64,000 bases of DNA from an uncultured Aquimarina sp. (GTDB taxonomy: Bacteria; Bacteroidota; Bacteroidia; Flavobacteriales; Flavobacteriaceae): positions 1-64,000 of the forward strand of contig NZ_CANLYD010000004.1 in NCBI RefSeq assembly GCF_947495315.1, read 5' to 3'. The translations under genes were made by a program, and so were the position numbers. Under the pieces are notes generated by a model. It saw nothing but the letters and a program-made list of their open reading frames with translations, had not been told where the DNA came from and did not search any database. Position 1 is the stretch's first letter. Every line of letters begins with the position of its first letter. Below are positions 8,281-15,780 of the stretch, in pieces.

Positions 8281-10044
8281 ATGAAACAAAAATTTTTAAC
8301 GCTAATTATTATGTTAATTGTGCTATTTCTTAATTCCTGTAGCCCTAATGATATAGAAGATGAATTGCAAAATTTTCAGGAAAACAATACATCTGTGAGA
8401 ATAAAAAAAGAAATTTTGATAAACGGACAGACAACTATTGTAGAAGAACGGAAAGATGGTTATTTATTTGAGGGAGATATAATTATTCCTAAAAATTCAC
8501 AAGCTAAGAGTAGCGGTTTTAATCTTTCTTCTACTAGTTTGTGGCCAACAAATGTAATACCTTATGAAATAGAACCTGGTATTCAAAATCCTTCCAGAAT
8601 TATAAAAGCCATTAATGAAATACAGAATAAAACTTTCTTAAGATTTGTAGAGCGTGATAACCAGGATGCATATTTGTATTTCAAATCAAACATTGAAAAT
8701 TTTGCTGGAATTGGTTATATAGGACGACGCAATAATATTAATATTAACGATGGTGCTTCTTATGAAGTTGTAATACACGAAATAGGACACACATTAGGTT
8801 TGCTGCACGAACATACCAGATCAGATCGAGATGAATTTATAAATATAATTTATGAAAATATAGTTCCAGAATATTTTCCCATTTTCAAAAAAGTAAATGA
8901 AGATAGCCGAGTAACGAACTTTACTCCATTTGATTTCGAAAGCGTCATGATGTATAGTGCATATCAAGGTACCAAAAACTCTGAACCCACTATAACTAAA
9001 AAAGATGGTAGTCTGTTTAGTAAAAATATTAGAGGTTTATCTCCAAATGATGCTTTGGGATTAAACATCATGTATCCTAATGATGATAAATTAACTCTGG
9101 AGCATTGGGCTCATAGACAAGGAAGTATATTTTCAGATTCTCAAATATGGATGTCCGGAGATTTCAATGGTGATGGCAAAGACGACTTTGCAAAAATATT
9201 AGAAAGTAATCATATGGCCATTATCGATGTACACATATCCAACGGAACTGATTTTTCATTTAGTAGATGGGCCTTCCAGCAAGGAGGTTTATACGGAACT
9301 GAAAAATGGGTAGTAGGTGACTTTAATGGAGATGGTATGGATGATATTGCAAAAGCTTTCCCGGATAGAGGTAAAGCAAGTTTAGACGTTCATATTTCCA
9401 ACGGAAATAAATTCTTTATACAACGCTGGGCAACACGTCAGGGAGGATTCTGGGATTCTCAAAAATGGTTTACTGGAGATTTCAATGGAGATGGGAAAGA
9501 CGATATGGCAAAAGTTTTTAATAATAATGGACTAGCAGATATCGATGTGCATCTTTCAAATAATAATAGCTTTTCAATACAACGTTGGGCAACCGGACAA
9601 GGTGGATTCTGGGATTCTCAAAAATGGTTTACCGGAGATTTCAATGGAGATGGGAAAGACGATATGGCAAAAGCTTTTAATAATGATGGACTAGCAGATA
9701 TCGATGTGCATCTTTCAAATAACAATAGCTTTTCAATACAACGTTGGGCAACTGAACAAGGGGGATTCTGGGATGCTCAAATATGGATGTCAGGCGATTT
9801 TAATGGTGATGGCAAAGATGATGCTGCCAAAGTTTTCAAAGATGATAATTATTTGGGATATATAGATGCACACTTTTCGAATGGAAGTAATTTTTCTATG
9901 GAACGCATGTCAACTAGACAAGGAGGTTTGTATGGCAAAGAAAAATGGGCTACAGGTGATTTTAATGGTGATGGAAAGGATGATTTTACTAAATCTTTTA
10001 ATAATAATGGATTACCAAACATAGATGTACATCTAGTAAAATAA
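8281..10044 (+). CDS. Lipoprotein astacin-family (M12A) metalloprotease with six FG-GAP/VCBS-like repeats
   Basis: 587 aa. Residues 1-20 are a lipoprotein signal with lipobox LNSC (Cys20). The catalytic domain, ~85-265, carries the astacin zinc signature HEIGHTLGLLHEHTRSDR (His166, Glu167, His170, His176) and the Met-turn SVMMY at ~221-225. Residues ~276-587 are six copies of a ~53-residue unit, W(A)xxQGG...GDFNGDGKDD...DVHxSN, each with the Ca2+-loop motif DFNGDGKDD typical of FG-GAP/VCBS repeats. Units 3 and 4 are almost identical in DNA (159-bp period). Probably a surface-anchored protease whose repeat tail binds a substrate or partner. It is the first gene to the right of the att site. 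Confidence 0.92.
   Translation: MKQKFLTLIIMLIVLFLNSCSPNDIEDELQNFQENNTSVRIKKEILINGQTTIVEERKDGYLFEGDIIIPKNSQAKSSGFNLSSTSLWPTNVIPYEIEPGIQNPSRIIKAINEIQNKTFLRFVERDNQDAYLYFKSNIENFAGIGYIGRRNNININDGASYEVVIHEIGHTLGLLHEHTRSDRDEFINIIYENIVPEYFPIFKKVNEDSRVTNFTPFDFESVMMYSAYQGTKNSEPTITKKDGSLFSKNIRGLSPNDALGLNIMYPNDDKLTLEHWAHRQGSIFSDSQIWMSGDFNGDGKDDFAKILESNHMAIIDVHISNGTDFSFSRWAFQQGGLYGTEKWVVGDFNGDGMDDIAKAFPDRGKASLDVHISNGNKFFIQRWATRQGGFWDSQKWFTGDFNGDGKDDMAKVFNNNGLADIDVHLSNNNSFSIQRWATGQGGFWDSQKWFTGDFNGDGKDDMAKAFNNDGLADIDVHLSNNNSFSIQRWATEQGGFWDAQIWMSGDFNGDGKDDAAKVFKDDNYLGYIDAHFSNGSNFSMERMSTRQGGLYGKEKWATGDFNGDGKDDFTKSFNNNGLPNIDVHLVK
9106..10041 (+). repeat. Six tandem ~159-bp coding repeats
   Basis: Units begin at 9106, 9268, 9427, 9586, 9745 and 9907 (159-162 bp spacing, always in frame). 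The units at 9427 and 9586 differ at only a few positions, pointing to a recent duplication and possible copy-number variation. Confidence 0.9.
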
Positions 10045-10320
10045 AGAAGTCTATAAAGGCGTAAGATACAGACCAATTATCTAAAGCTTTTGTATTCATA
10101 TAAATATAAACTTCATCCATTCATACCTTTTTTTTAAATTCATTAAGCAGGTATTCTAGTTGGAATTTAAAGAAAAGGTATGAATGGAAAAAATATAAAC
10201 ATTTTATGCTAAGAAAATCTAAATCTTTACAAAGTTTATTGATATAAACTAATGGAACTTGTCCGTTGTTGATCGCAGGGCATTATTTTTGTTTGATTGG
10301 GCTTGTACAACTTGGGTAAT

Positions 10321-10503
10321 TTAGTTGGAAACAGTTTCTATTATACCAAAAGCCCGATAAATCAATCGCACTTCCCAAGGATATAATAATTGTCGTCTCC
10401 CCGTATCCAATTCTTTGATTTCTTTCAATTTTCTGCGTAAAGTCTGTCGGCTGATGCCTAAAAATTCGCTTAATTCCTGTTTTGTAGTGAAGGTAAATCG
10501 CAT
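10321..10503 (-). CDS. Small helix-turn-helix DNA-binding protein
   Basis: 60 aa. Residues ~8-30 (KQELSEFLGISRQTLRRKLKEI) form a clear HTH like those of excisionase/Mor-type small regulators. The rest (LLYPWEVRLIYRAFG) suggests a short C-terminal helix. Its start is followed upstream by a 10-bp-period tandem repeat (10511-10550) that could be its operator. It lies beside a LEA-like gene and a truncated gene, so it looks like the control gene of a decayed mobile element. Function is inferred from the HTH only. Confidence 0.7.
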   Translation of the reverse strand: MRFTFTTKQELSEFLGISRQTLRRKLKEIKELDTGRRQLLYPWEVRLIYRAFGIIETVSN

Positions 10504-10510
10504 ATTTTAT

Positions 10511-10550
10511 TGTCTATTAATGTCCTTTAATGTGTATTAGTGTTGTGAAG
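10511..10550. repeat. Tandem 10-bp repeats (TGTnnnTTAA-like), putative operator
   Basis: Four consecutive 10-mers: TGTCTATTAA, TGTCCTTTAA, TGTGTATTAG, TGTTGTGAAG; the last is degenerate. One unit per helical turn directly upstream of the HTH gene suits cooperative repressor binding or an iteron-like site. The role is inferred. Confidence 0.5.
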
Positions 10551-10701
10551 AGTTACATCGTGTAAAAAAGCACTCCATAACCTTCCGTATACTCTTAATT
10601 TACTGCTCTTTTTGTAAAAAACAACTTTTATTTTCCAAAGAATATTACGCCCTTTTTTCATCCGTTTTTTCCACTTTACTTTGACTGAAATTCAGTACAA
10701 A

Positions 10702-11163
10702 ATGTTTAAATGGATCGCTGGCGGATTAGCCACTTTTTTTTCGATACGATATTTATCCCGTTTGCAAAAAGCGAGTACGAATATCACCTCTAGAATTCGG
10801 GTACGTATCCATAAGGTGAACCTAACGGGTATTGAATTAAAAGCTGTGGTACAATTGCAGAATCCCAATCCAGTAGCATTGCGGTTACAACATCCTTTTG
10901 TTAAGATTTTGCATAACAATAAATTACTCGGAAGTTCTACTGTGGAGAATACCGTGATTGAGATTCCTGAAAACAGCCAAAAGGATTTTGACTTGCATAT
11001 TCAATCCGCAGGATGGCTAACACTCATTCAGATATTGGGAACCAGAGTTGCCAGTGATATCCGCAACGGAAATCCAATCGCCTTAGATATACAAACCCAG
11101 ATCATCACCCGTGTTAACGGATTGCCATACGAACAAACCGAGAATATTATCCTACAACTCTGA
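10702..11163 (+). CDS. LEA14-like (late-embryogenesis-abundant type 2) membrane-anchored protein
   Basis: About 153 aa from ATG 10702; the same frame extends to TTG 10681, which is less likely. Residues ~4-22 (WIAGGLATFFSIRYLSRL) are a membrane anchor. Residues ~30-150 have the LEA14/WHy beta-sandwich pattern: 'VNLTGIELKAVVQLQNPNPVALRLQHP' and 'VIEIPENSQKDFDLHIQ'. The stop overlaps the ATG of the next gene (ATGA at 11162-11165), so the two are translationally coupled. Family knowledge: LEA14-like proteins bind or stabilise partners without a defined enzyme activity. In flavobacteria I associate this pair with small integrated elements (memory, moderate certainty). Confidence 0.65.
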   Translation: MFKWIAGGLATFFSIRYLSRLQKASTNITSRIRVRIHKVNLTGIELKAVVQLQNPNPVALRLQHPFVKILHNNKLLGSSTVENTVIEIPENSQKDFDLHIQSAGWLTLIQILGTRVASDIRNGNPIALDIQTQIITRVNGLPYEQTENIILQL

Positions 11164-11402
11164 TGAAAGCACAACATAAAAGACATATAAGCAATTCCCG
11201 AAGCTTTGATCATTTGATCCCCAAAAGTGCTCAAAAGGATACAGTCATTATAGGTCCTGGAAAAGCCAAGTTGGAAGATACCCTACAACTGATGCAACTT
11301 GTAGTGCGGGAGACATTAAACGATAGCCAGAAGTTGGCAGTTAAATTAAGAGGCCATAATGTGACTAACACTTGTCATAACATCTGGATTATAGGTTTAT
11401 AA
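11163..11402 (+). pseudogene. Truncated gene: N-terminus of a larger element-associated protein
   Basis: A 79-aa frame overlapping the LEA-like stop (ATGA). Residues ~1-72 (PKSAQKDTVIIGPGKAKLEDTLQLM, ...LNDSQKLAVKLRG) look like a real folded N-terminus. As I recall it, homologues continue for hundreds of residues into a transglutaminase-like domain after a motif like CHNIW. Here the frame ends a few residues past CHNIW, at TAA 11400, where the pseudogene and array region begins. I read this as truncation near 11388. A genuine 79-aa protein is the alternative. Confidence 0.5.
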
Positions 11403-11470
11403 ATCCGAAATGACAAGGGAGAAGTCGATTTGTTTGTCTCGTAGTTTTAAAAGGGCTTAAAATTATTTTT

Positions 11471-11710
11471 TTAGGATTTTATAATTTTTGTGTTGCCACA
11501 ACTTGAGCACCACCAATACTCTTTATTATTATCTTTTAGTTTAGAGTCCATTTTCTTTTTGCAGTTGGAACAAATACGTTGATCGATTTCATTTTCGAAT
11601 GCCTGATAATAACATTTATAACAACCTCATTCAGTCAGTGATGTGTCTTCACTGTTAATACTCCAGGTGAAAGCATCTTCTTGGCATTTCGGGCAAATTT
11701 GTGTAGCCAT
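11471..11710 (-). pseudogene. Zinc-ribbon protein gene with an in-frame TGA stop
   Basis: An 80-codon frame from ATG 11710 to TAA 11471 is interrupted by TGA at 11629-11627 (codon 28). Around it: MATQICPKCQEDAFTWSI..SLTE-stop-GCYKCYYQAF..ICSNCKKK..YWWCSSC. The four CxxC knuckles show that both halves belong to one protein. The stop sits where Trp (TGG) would fit, a single G-to-A change. The length and remaining frame are intact, so the inactivation is recent. It is the leftmost unit of the cassette-like array, and no spacer repeat is left at its 3' side. Confidence 0.8.
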
Positions 11711-11736
11711 TCTGTACTATTATTTAACTTTTTGTG

Positions 11737-11839
11737 TCAATCTATCCACTCAATTTCGTGACCTACTTCTCCTACTTCATTCCAAACCTCTTTAGGTAGA
11801 TCGTATCTGATATTTAAAATTGCAATGATGTTCTTCCAT
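11737..11839 (-). pseudogene. Broken small gene (one-base frameshift at the start)
   Basis: The frame ending at TGA 11737 reads KNIIAILNIRYDLPKEVWNEVGEVGHEIEWID. The only ATG (11839-11837), which is part of the spacer repeat, is one base out of frame: ATGGAAGAAC here versus an expected ATGAAGAAC. The unit sits directly behind a repeat copy (11838-11856), as a cassette should. An inserted G appears to have killed it; it may also be 3'-truncated, because 33 residues is short. Confidence 0.55.
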
Positions 11840-11854
11840 CAGTTTATTGAACTT

Positions 11855-12487
11855 TTAAAAATTATCAAGCCATGATTCGATACCATACTCAAGAGAATCT
11901 ATTGATTTTAGTTTGTTTAAGTTAATCTTTTGATCATATAATATTCCGGGACTTGGAATGTAACAGGTGGCATTTGTGCAATAACTCTTAAAAGCGTCTT
12001 GAGACATAGATGCTGTTAAAAAAACAAATTTTCCTTTTTCTAATTTATATAAGCCTTCTTTTTCTAATTCTTTTGTCTTCAAATACAACTCCTCATCTTC
12101 TGGATATTCATAGTGTTTTTCACTTCCGTCTTTCTTAGTTGATACAATTAAACCTCGTTCTAATGGCGATATGAAAAATTGAGTATTCACAAATAATAAA
12201 GTATCGTTCCTATAGTCCGATTCATATGGAACTAGTAAAACAGTTGAATCCCTTAAATTTCCTATAACTTTCATCGCTCTAGTACGATTCTCAGAACAAT
12301 TAAATACCGCTCTATTTAGATATATATCATTATTGAGATACAGCGTATCGCTAGTGATTATTCTATTTAATGAATCATCATCTAACTTTATTAGTTTTTC
12401 TGTAGAATATAGTCCAAGATAACACCTATGAGTAATACAAGATGTAAAAACGAACAATATTAATAATGTCCCAAATTTAGTATTCAT
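11855..12487 (-). CDS. Array gene: putative lipoprotein of unknown function
   Basis: 210 aa from ATG 12487: MNTKFGTLLILFVFTSCITHR is a lipoprotein signal with Cys at the FTSC box. The frame extends upstream to ATG 12550, 3 bp from a repeat copy, but that adds 21 residues before the signal, so 12487 is preferred. The body is mixed polar, beta-rich sequence with several Cys (FNCSENR, SYCTNATCY) and no family I recognise. The TAA stop abuts the repeat at 11838-11856. Probably an envelope lipoprotein, possibly with an immunity or defence role by context only. Confidence 0.7.
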   Translation of the reverse strand: MNTKFGTLLILFVFTSCITHRCYLGLYSTEKLIKLDDDSLNRIITSDTLYLNNDIYLNRAVFNCSENRTRAMKVIGNLRDSTVLLVPYESDYRNDTLLFVNTQFFISPLERGLIVSTKKDGSEKHYEYPEDEELYLKTKELEKEGLYKLEKGKFVFLTASMSQDAFKSYCTNATCYIPSPGILYDQKINLNKLKSIDSLEYGIESWLDNF

Positions 12488-12573
12488 TGGTTTATCTAAT
12501 TCCTTTTCTAATCCAGTTATCGACTGGCTATGTAATATTCTATAATTCATATTATCGTTTTATTGAACTTTGT

Positions 12574-12969
12574 TTATCCTTTGAGTATGGTGTTTTTGTA
12601 ATCGATCCACTTTTTAATATCGTCCTTGGATTTTTCGATATTAAAAAAATTCGGTGTTGAACCATCCGCAGCTTTCAAGTCAAGTGTTTCCAAGATATTC
12701 CCAATGCAAGGTGTTGCTAATTCGCTTCCTCTGACATGCATTACAAAACCATTGATAACCTCAGAATCCCCCATATTAAACTCAATAGAAAAAAACTCGT
12801 TTTCCAAAATACCCCATGAAGGGTCAGAAAAATTCACCATTGGCTCTATCATCTTAATTTTCTTGATTACTTCGGATCGCTTTCCAATGAATTTTGATTT
12901 AAAATCATCAGGAATCTCATCTAATGTTTCATATTTCCCCCAATCTTGTGCAAACAAATCCCAACTCAT
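12574..12969 (-). CDS. Array gene: immunity-like cytoplasmic protein
   Basis: 131 aa with no signal or membrane segment. It begins MSWDLFAQDWGKYETLDEIPDDF and carries GRR-like 'IGKRSEVIKKIK', 'DPSWGILENEFFSIEFNMGD' and 'GFVMHVRGSE'. I recognise this as a small, widely scattered family found as stand-alone genes and near polymorphic toxins, suggesting an immunity protein; that is family memory, not proof. It is separated from the next array gene by 23 bp consisting of the spacer repeat (12554-12571). Acidic (many Asp/Glu), as many immunity proteins are. Confidence 0.75.
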   Translation of the reverse strand: MSWDLFAQDWGKYETLDEIPDDFKSKFIGKRSEVIKKIKMIEPMVNFSDPSWGILENEFFSIEFNMGDSEVINGFVMHVRGSELATPCIGNILETLDLKAADGSTPNFFNIEKSKDDIKKWIDYKNTILKG

Positions 12970-13002
12970 TTTGTTATTTTTTTTATCGGTTCTTTGAACG
13001 TA

Positions 13003-13383
13003 TTAATACTTAAAAAAATAAATTGTCTTTCTATATTCTTCATAATTTCTTAAATCGACTTGAGAGTATTTTGTTTTTTTTGATGAATAATATACGGTAA
13101 TTTTATCTCCAACACTTTTCCAAAATACACCTCTACAATAGACATAAACTTCACCATAGTAAACTTTGTTGTTAACAATGTATTTGTATCTAAGGCGACA
13201 ACTCACATTTCCTTTTTTCGGAATATATTCAATTATTTCTCCGGTAGTTTCTTTTCTATAATTGGCAACTAAATAGTCTTTATAAGCAAAAAACACACCA
13301 AATACCAAAAACAGTAGAATACCTATACGTAATAATATTTCTTTTGTTGTTAAATCAAGCAAACTTCGTTTTAATTTAAACAT
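13003..13383 (-). CDS. Array gene: DUF3592-like membrane protein
   Basis: 126 aa. One N-terminal transmembrane helix (~17-36, EILLRIGILLFLVFGVFFAY) precedes a soluble part with 'TTGEIIEYIPKKGNVSCRLRYKYIVNNKVYYGEVYV', a DUF3592-like beta pattern. It ends in a degenerate spacer copy (12985-13000, GTTCAAAGAACCGATAA on the coding strand). Two Cys (SCRLR, YCRG) could pair outside the membrane. Function unknown. Confidence 0.7.
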   Translation of the reverse strand: MFKLKRSLLDLTTKEILLRIGILLFLVFGVFFAYKDYLVANYRKETTGEIIEYIPKKGNVSCRLRYKYIVNNKVYYGEVYVYCRGVFWKSVGDKITVYYSSKKTKYSQVDLRNYEEYRKTIYFFKY

Positions 13384-13450
13384 ATATTAAAATTAACTTT
13401 TGATTAATCAAAATCAAAAAAAATAAGTAATCGTGTTATAGTTTATCGGT

Positions 13451-13576
13451 TTATTGAACTTTAGCGTAAATTAAATATCCCACAAATAAAAGTAGAATCA
13501 GAATTGCAAGTATTACTGATAATCTTTTATTGCTATTAATTATCCCAGCAATTAAATCAAGTAGCGTTTCAATCAT
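13451..13576 (-). CDS. Array gene: 41-aa single-span membrane peptide
   Basis: Frame MIETLLDLIAGIINSNKRLS followed by the hydrophobic helix VILAILILLLFVGYLIY and ending AKVQ-stop. Both ends lie in spacer repeats: the ATG overlaps the repeat at 13575-13592, and the final GTT CAA TAA is part of the repeat at 13445-13462. This is the clearest case of the repeat supplying both start and stop. Size and topology resemble small toxin/holin-like peptides, but function is unknown. Confidence 0.6.
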   Translation of the reverse strand: MIETLLDLIAGIINSNKRLSVILAILILLLFVGYLIYAKVQ

Positions 13577-13683
13577 CGTTTTATTGATCTTTAAGTATTT
13601 GGATACCTTTAAGCGCGAGTGATATCAGAAATGAGTATAGGGTTATCTATTTTTAGGCTCGAGTAAGGCTTGTTTACAAAACA

Positions 13684-14208
13684 TCAATTATTACAAGCTG
13701 CTAGTATAAATTTGAGATTGCCATGTTCAAAAGATTCTAACATAGCTTTATGTTTTTTTCGTTTGCTCTTACCTAAAAATTGAAAATCTTTATTGGGAGT
13801 AGAATACAAGAGTTGTAAGTCTCTTTTAGATTTAGAAAAATTAAGATGCCATACCAATTTTTCTAATTTCACACGTACTTCAATAACCGAGTCCGAAGGA
13901 AAACCACTATACTTACCATAAATATAGGTTCCTTCATAATCGTTATTTATTTTTTCTATTGATTCTATAAAAAGCTCTTTGTAATCAATATCGATATTTC
14001 TAAAGGTATATCCTTCTTTATAATTCCCTCTTTTTTCACTCTGGAATACATTGCTTTCATCGTCCCAAATAAAATATATTGTTTTTTTGCATTCTACTTG
14101 CGATGCTAATTTTTTGATTTCTTTATGAGATTTGCAGCCTAGTAGACTAAGTAAAACTATTATTAACGCTGAACACAACTTAATACTTAATAAATTCTTT
14201 TTAAACAT
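13684..14208 (-). CDS. Array gene: putative lipoprotein
   Basis: 174 aa from ATG 14208 (MFKKNLLSIKLCSALIIVLLSLLGCKS, lipobox LLGC). The frame extends to ATG 14256, but that would put 16 polar residues before the signal. The mature part has 'KKTIYFIWDDESNVFQSEKRGNY', 'EGTYIYGKYSGFPSDSVIEV' and 'KLEKLVWHLNF', with no family recognised. Directly downstream (13647-13683) lies a second short repeat shared with the 3' flank of the next lipoprotein gene (14366-14400). Confidence 0.7.
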   Translation of the reverse strand: MFKKNLLSIKLCSALIIVLLSLLGCKSHKEIKKLASQVECKKTIYFIWDDESNVFQSEKRGNYKEGYTFRNIDIDYKELFIESIEKINNDYEGTYIYGKYSGFPSDSVIEVRVKLEKLVWHLNFSKSKRDLQLLYSTPNKDFQFLGKSKRKKHKAMLESFEHGNLKFILAACNN

Positions 14209-14499
14209 ATTTTTACAACAGCTTAAATGTATGATCCCTTTTTTTAATGGCAACAAATATAGTCCTTCATTCGATAGATTGCTAAATTTTTAGAATAGAT
14301 ACTGATTTGCATTCATAGGATAATTATTTACAGTGCTTTTGTAGATAATGTTAAAATTAAGTAGCCTATTTTAGGCCTATTCAGGTTTGTTTACAACAAT
14401 GGAATAGGTTTACTAGTACGCAATGTATAATTATTATGTTATTCTTAGACTATGACTTGGGACACTACTTTACATAAGATACATTGTTGGTAATAGTTT
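14209..14499. other. Array intergenic region with a secondary repeat
   Basis: 291 bp. 14366-14400 (CTATTTTAGGCCTATTCAGG...TTGTTTACAACAAT) resembles 13647-13683 (CTATTTTTAGGCTCGAG...TTGTTTACAAAACAT). Both follow array lipoprotein genes. No ORF or 18-bp spacer copy is seen here. Confidence 0.45.
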
Positions 14500-15297
14500 T
14501 TAAAACACATCGAATAGAATAGTTCCATTATCATCATAAATAAAATTCCAAGTTTTTTTCTCTTCACTTACTAAATCGTTATTAGAATTAAATACTTTCT
14601 TTTCATATTCAGAGTAATTGTTTTCTGTTAAAGAACGATAAAAAGTTTCTTCAAAAATATTAAGATTTTTCACTAGGTTTATACTATTGTCATAATTACT
14701 GAAAACCTCTAAGGTCTTTTTACTCAATTGATTTCTATTATATTCTAAACTTACAATACTATCTAAATTTCCATTTGAATTATAATAAAAAACAGATTCT
14801 CTAGGGTTGAATTGGTTTCGAGAGGTTGTTTTCATGATTTTTCCAATAGAATTATATTGATAATCAATTGTGTCTTGTGTTGTAGGGAAAGTTGTCTCAA
14901 CAATTTTAGAAGTAATTTTCCCTTGTTGATTTAAAAATAGAGTTCTTTTAAATTTTGCAATTTGATAATTTAAAGAAGTTGTTTTTCTTTCTATTAAAAT
15001 CCTATTACTATTTTGAGAAATTGAATCAAATATTTCTTTTGAAAATGTGTAGTCAAATCCACTTGTAGGACTTATGTAAAGTAGTCCACCAACCCTTTTT
15101 ATTATTCTATTCTGTTCATCATAGATTATATTAACTAAATTATCCAATTGGGAGTTGTTTAAAACTCCTTGCGGATATTGCATATAGCGAAAATAATAAT
15201 TATCAATAACGACTTCATTATTGATAGGGTTTAGGCTCTCATCATTAGAACAGTTTACAAGAGAAAATATGAATAAAACAAAAATTACTCTTTTCAT
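14500..15297 (-). CDS. Array gene: lipoprotein with YD/RHS-like repeat pattern
   Basis: 265 aa. Signal MKRVIFVLFIFSLVNC with lipobox LVNC. The body alternates 'NIIYDEQNRIIKRVGG', 'DTIDYQYNSIGKIMKTTSRNQ', 'SVFYYNSNGNLDSIVSLEYN' and 'WNFIYDDNGTILFDVF', the degenerate YD-type hairpin repeat common in Bacteroidota lipoproteins. A group II intron relic sits just upstream of the start (15331-15412), and the nearest spacer repeat is beyond it at 15469. Envelope location expected; function unknown. Confidence 0.75.
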   Translation of the reverse strand: MKRVIFVLFIFSLVNCSNDESLNPINNEVVIDNYYFRYMQYPQGVLNNSQLDNLVNIIYDEQNRIIKRVGGLLYISPTSGFDYTFSKEIFDSISQNSNRILIERKTTSLNYQIAKFKRTLFLNQQGKITSKIVETTFPTTQDTIDYQYNSIGKIMKTTSRNQFNPRESVFYYNSNGNLDSIVSLEYNRNQLSKKTLEVFSNYDNSINLVKNLNIFEETFYRSLTENNYSEYEKKVFNSNNDLVSEEKKTWNFIYDDNGTILFDVF

Positions 15298-15330
15298 TGA
15301 TTCTGGGTTAAATTATTACTAAGGTTAAAT

Positions 15331-15412
15331 GTAAAGTAGGCAAGGAAATTTTTACCCCCAAGCCTCTCACAGAACCAATACGTAATAGTCTCAAATCATA
15401 TGGCTCTTCTTA
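15331..15412 (-). other. Relic of a group II intron 3' end (domains V and VI)
   Basis: On the minus strand 15406-15372 begins GAGCCATATGATTTGAG and ends TTACGTATTGGTTC. This matches the domain V pattern GAGCCGUAU...ACGUACGGUUC (AGC triad, closing GGUUC) with a one-base insertion in the 3' strand. It is followed by TGTGAGAGGCTTGGGGGTAA...CCTTGCCTAC, which resembles the domain VI/3' end of Bacteroidota introns. No reverse transcriptase or upstream domains remain, so it is a dead remnant. Recognition is by memory of the consensus. Confidence 0.6.
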
Positions 15413-15487
15413 TAAAAATCTAAATTACATCATTAATTAGTATATACAATTTTCCAGTGGCAAAATCAATCGTTTTATTGAACTTTA

Positions 15488-15745
15488 TTAGTTTTCATCG
15501 TCTTTAATAAGTTTAAAAAAATCTTCATTAAAAGGATTTCTTTCATTCTTAAATTGCGAATAATATTCATTTTCATATACCATTTTCGCACTAGTATCTG
15601 CATTTTTATTAAATACAGCAGAAAAAATAAAAATCGATAGAGTGTGATAGGTCTTTTTTTCTGCTAAGTAATCAATTAGCATATTACTACTATAACCGTT
15701 TTCTACTAATTTTTTAGCTTTTGATATTTCGTCCTTTATATCCAT
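15488..15745 (-). CDS. Array gene: small helical protein
   Basis: 85 aa with no signal: MDIKDEISKAKKLVENGYSS then 'MLIDYLAEKKTYHTLSIFIFSAVFNKNADTSAKMVY'. Predicted all-helical and acidic. The stop lies 2 bp from the repeat at 15469-15486, and the ATG is 6 bp from the repeat at 15752-15769, so this is a complete cassette. Size and acidity fit an immunity protein, but no family is recognised. Confidence 0.7.
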   Translation of the reverse strand: MDIKDEISKAKKLVENGYSSNMLIDYLAEKKTYHTLSIFIFSAVFNKNADTSAKMVYENEYYSQFKNERNPFNEDFFKLIKDDEN

Positions 15746-15780
15746 TCAAGAATCGTTTTATTGAACTTAATGTTTTCATA

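Noticed and set aside
12488-12550. ATG 12550 as start of the array lipoprotein
   Set aside because: It would place 21 polar residues before a clear lipoprotein signal; ATG 12487 is better, although the upstream ATG is next to a spacer.
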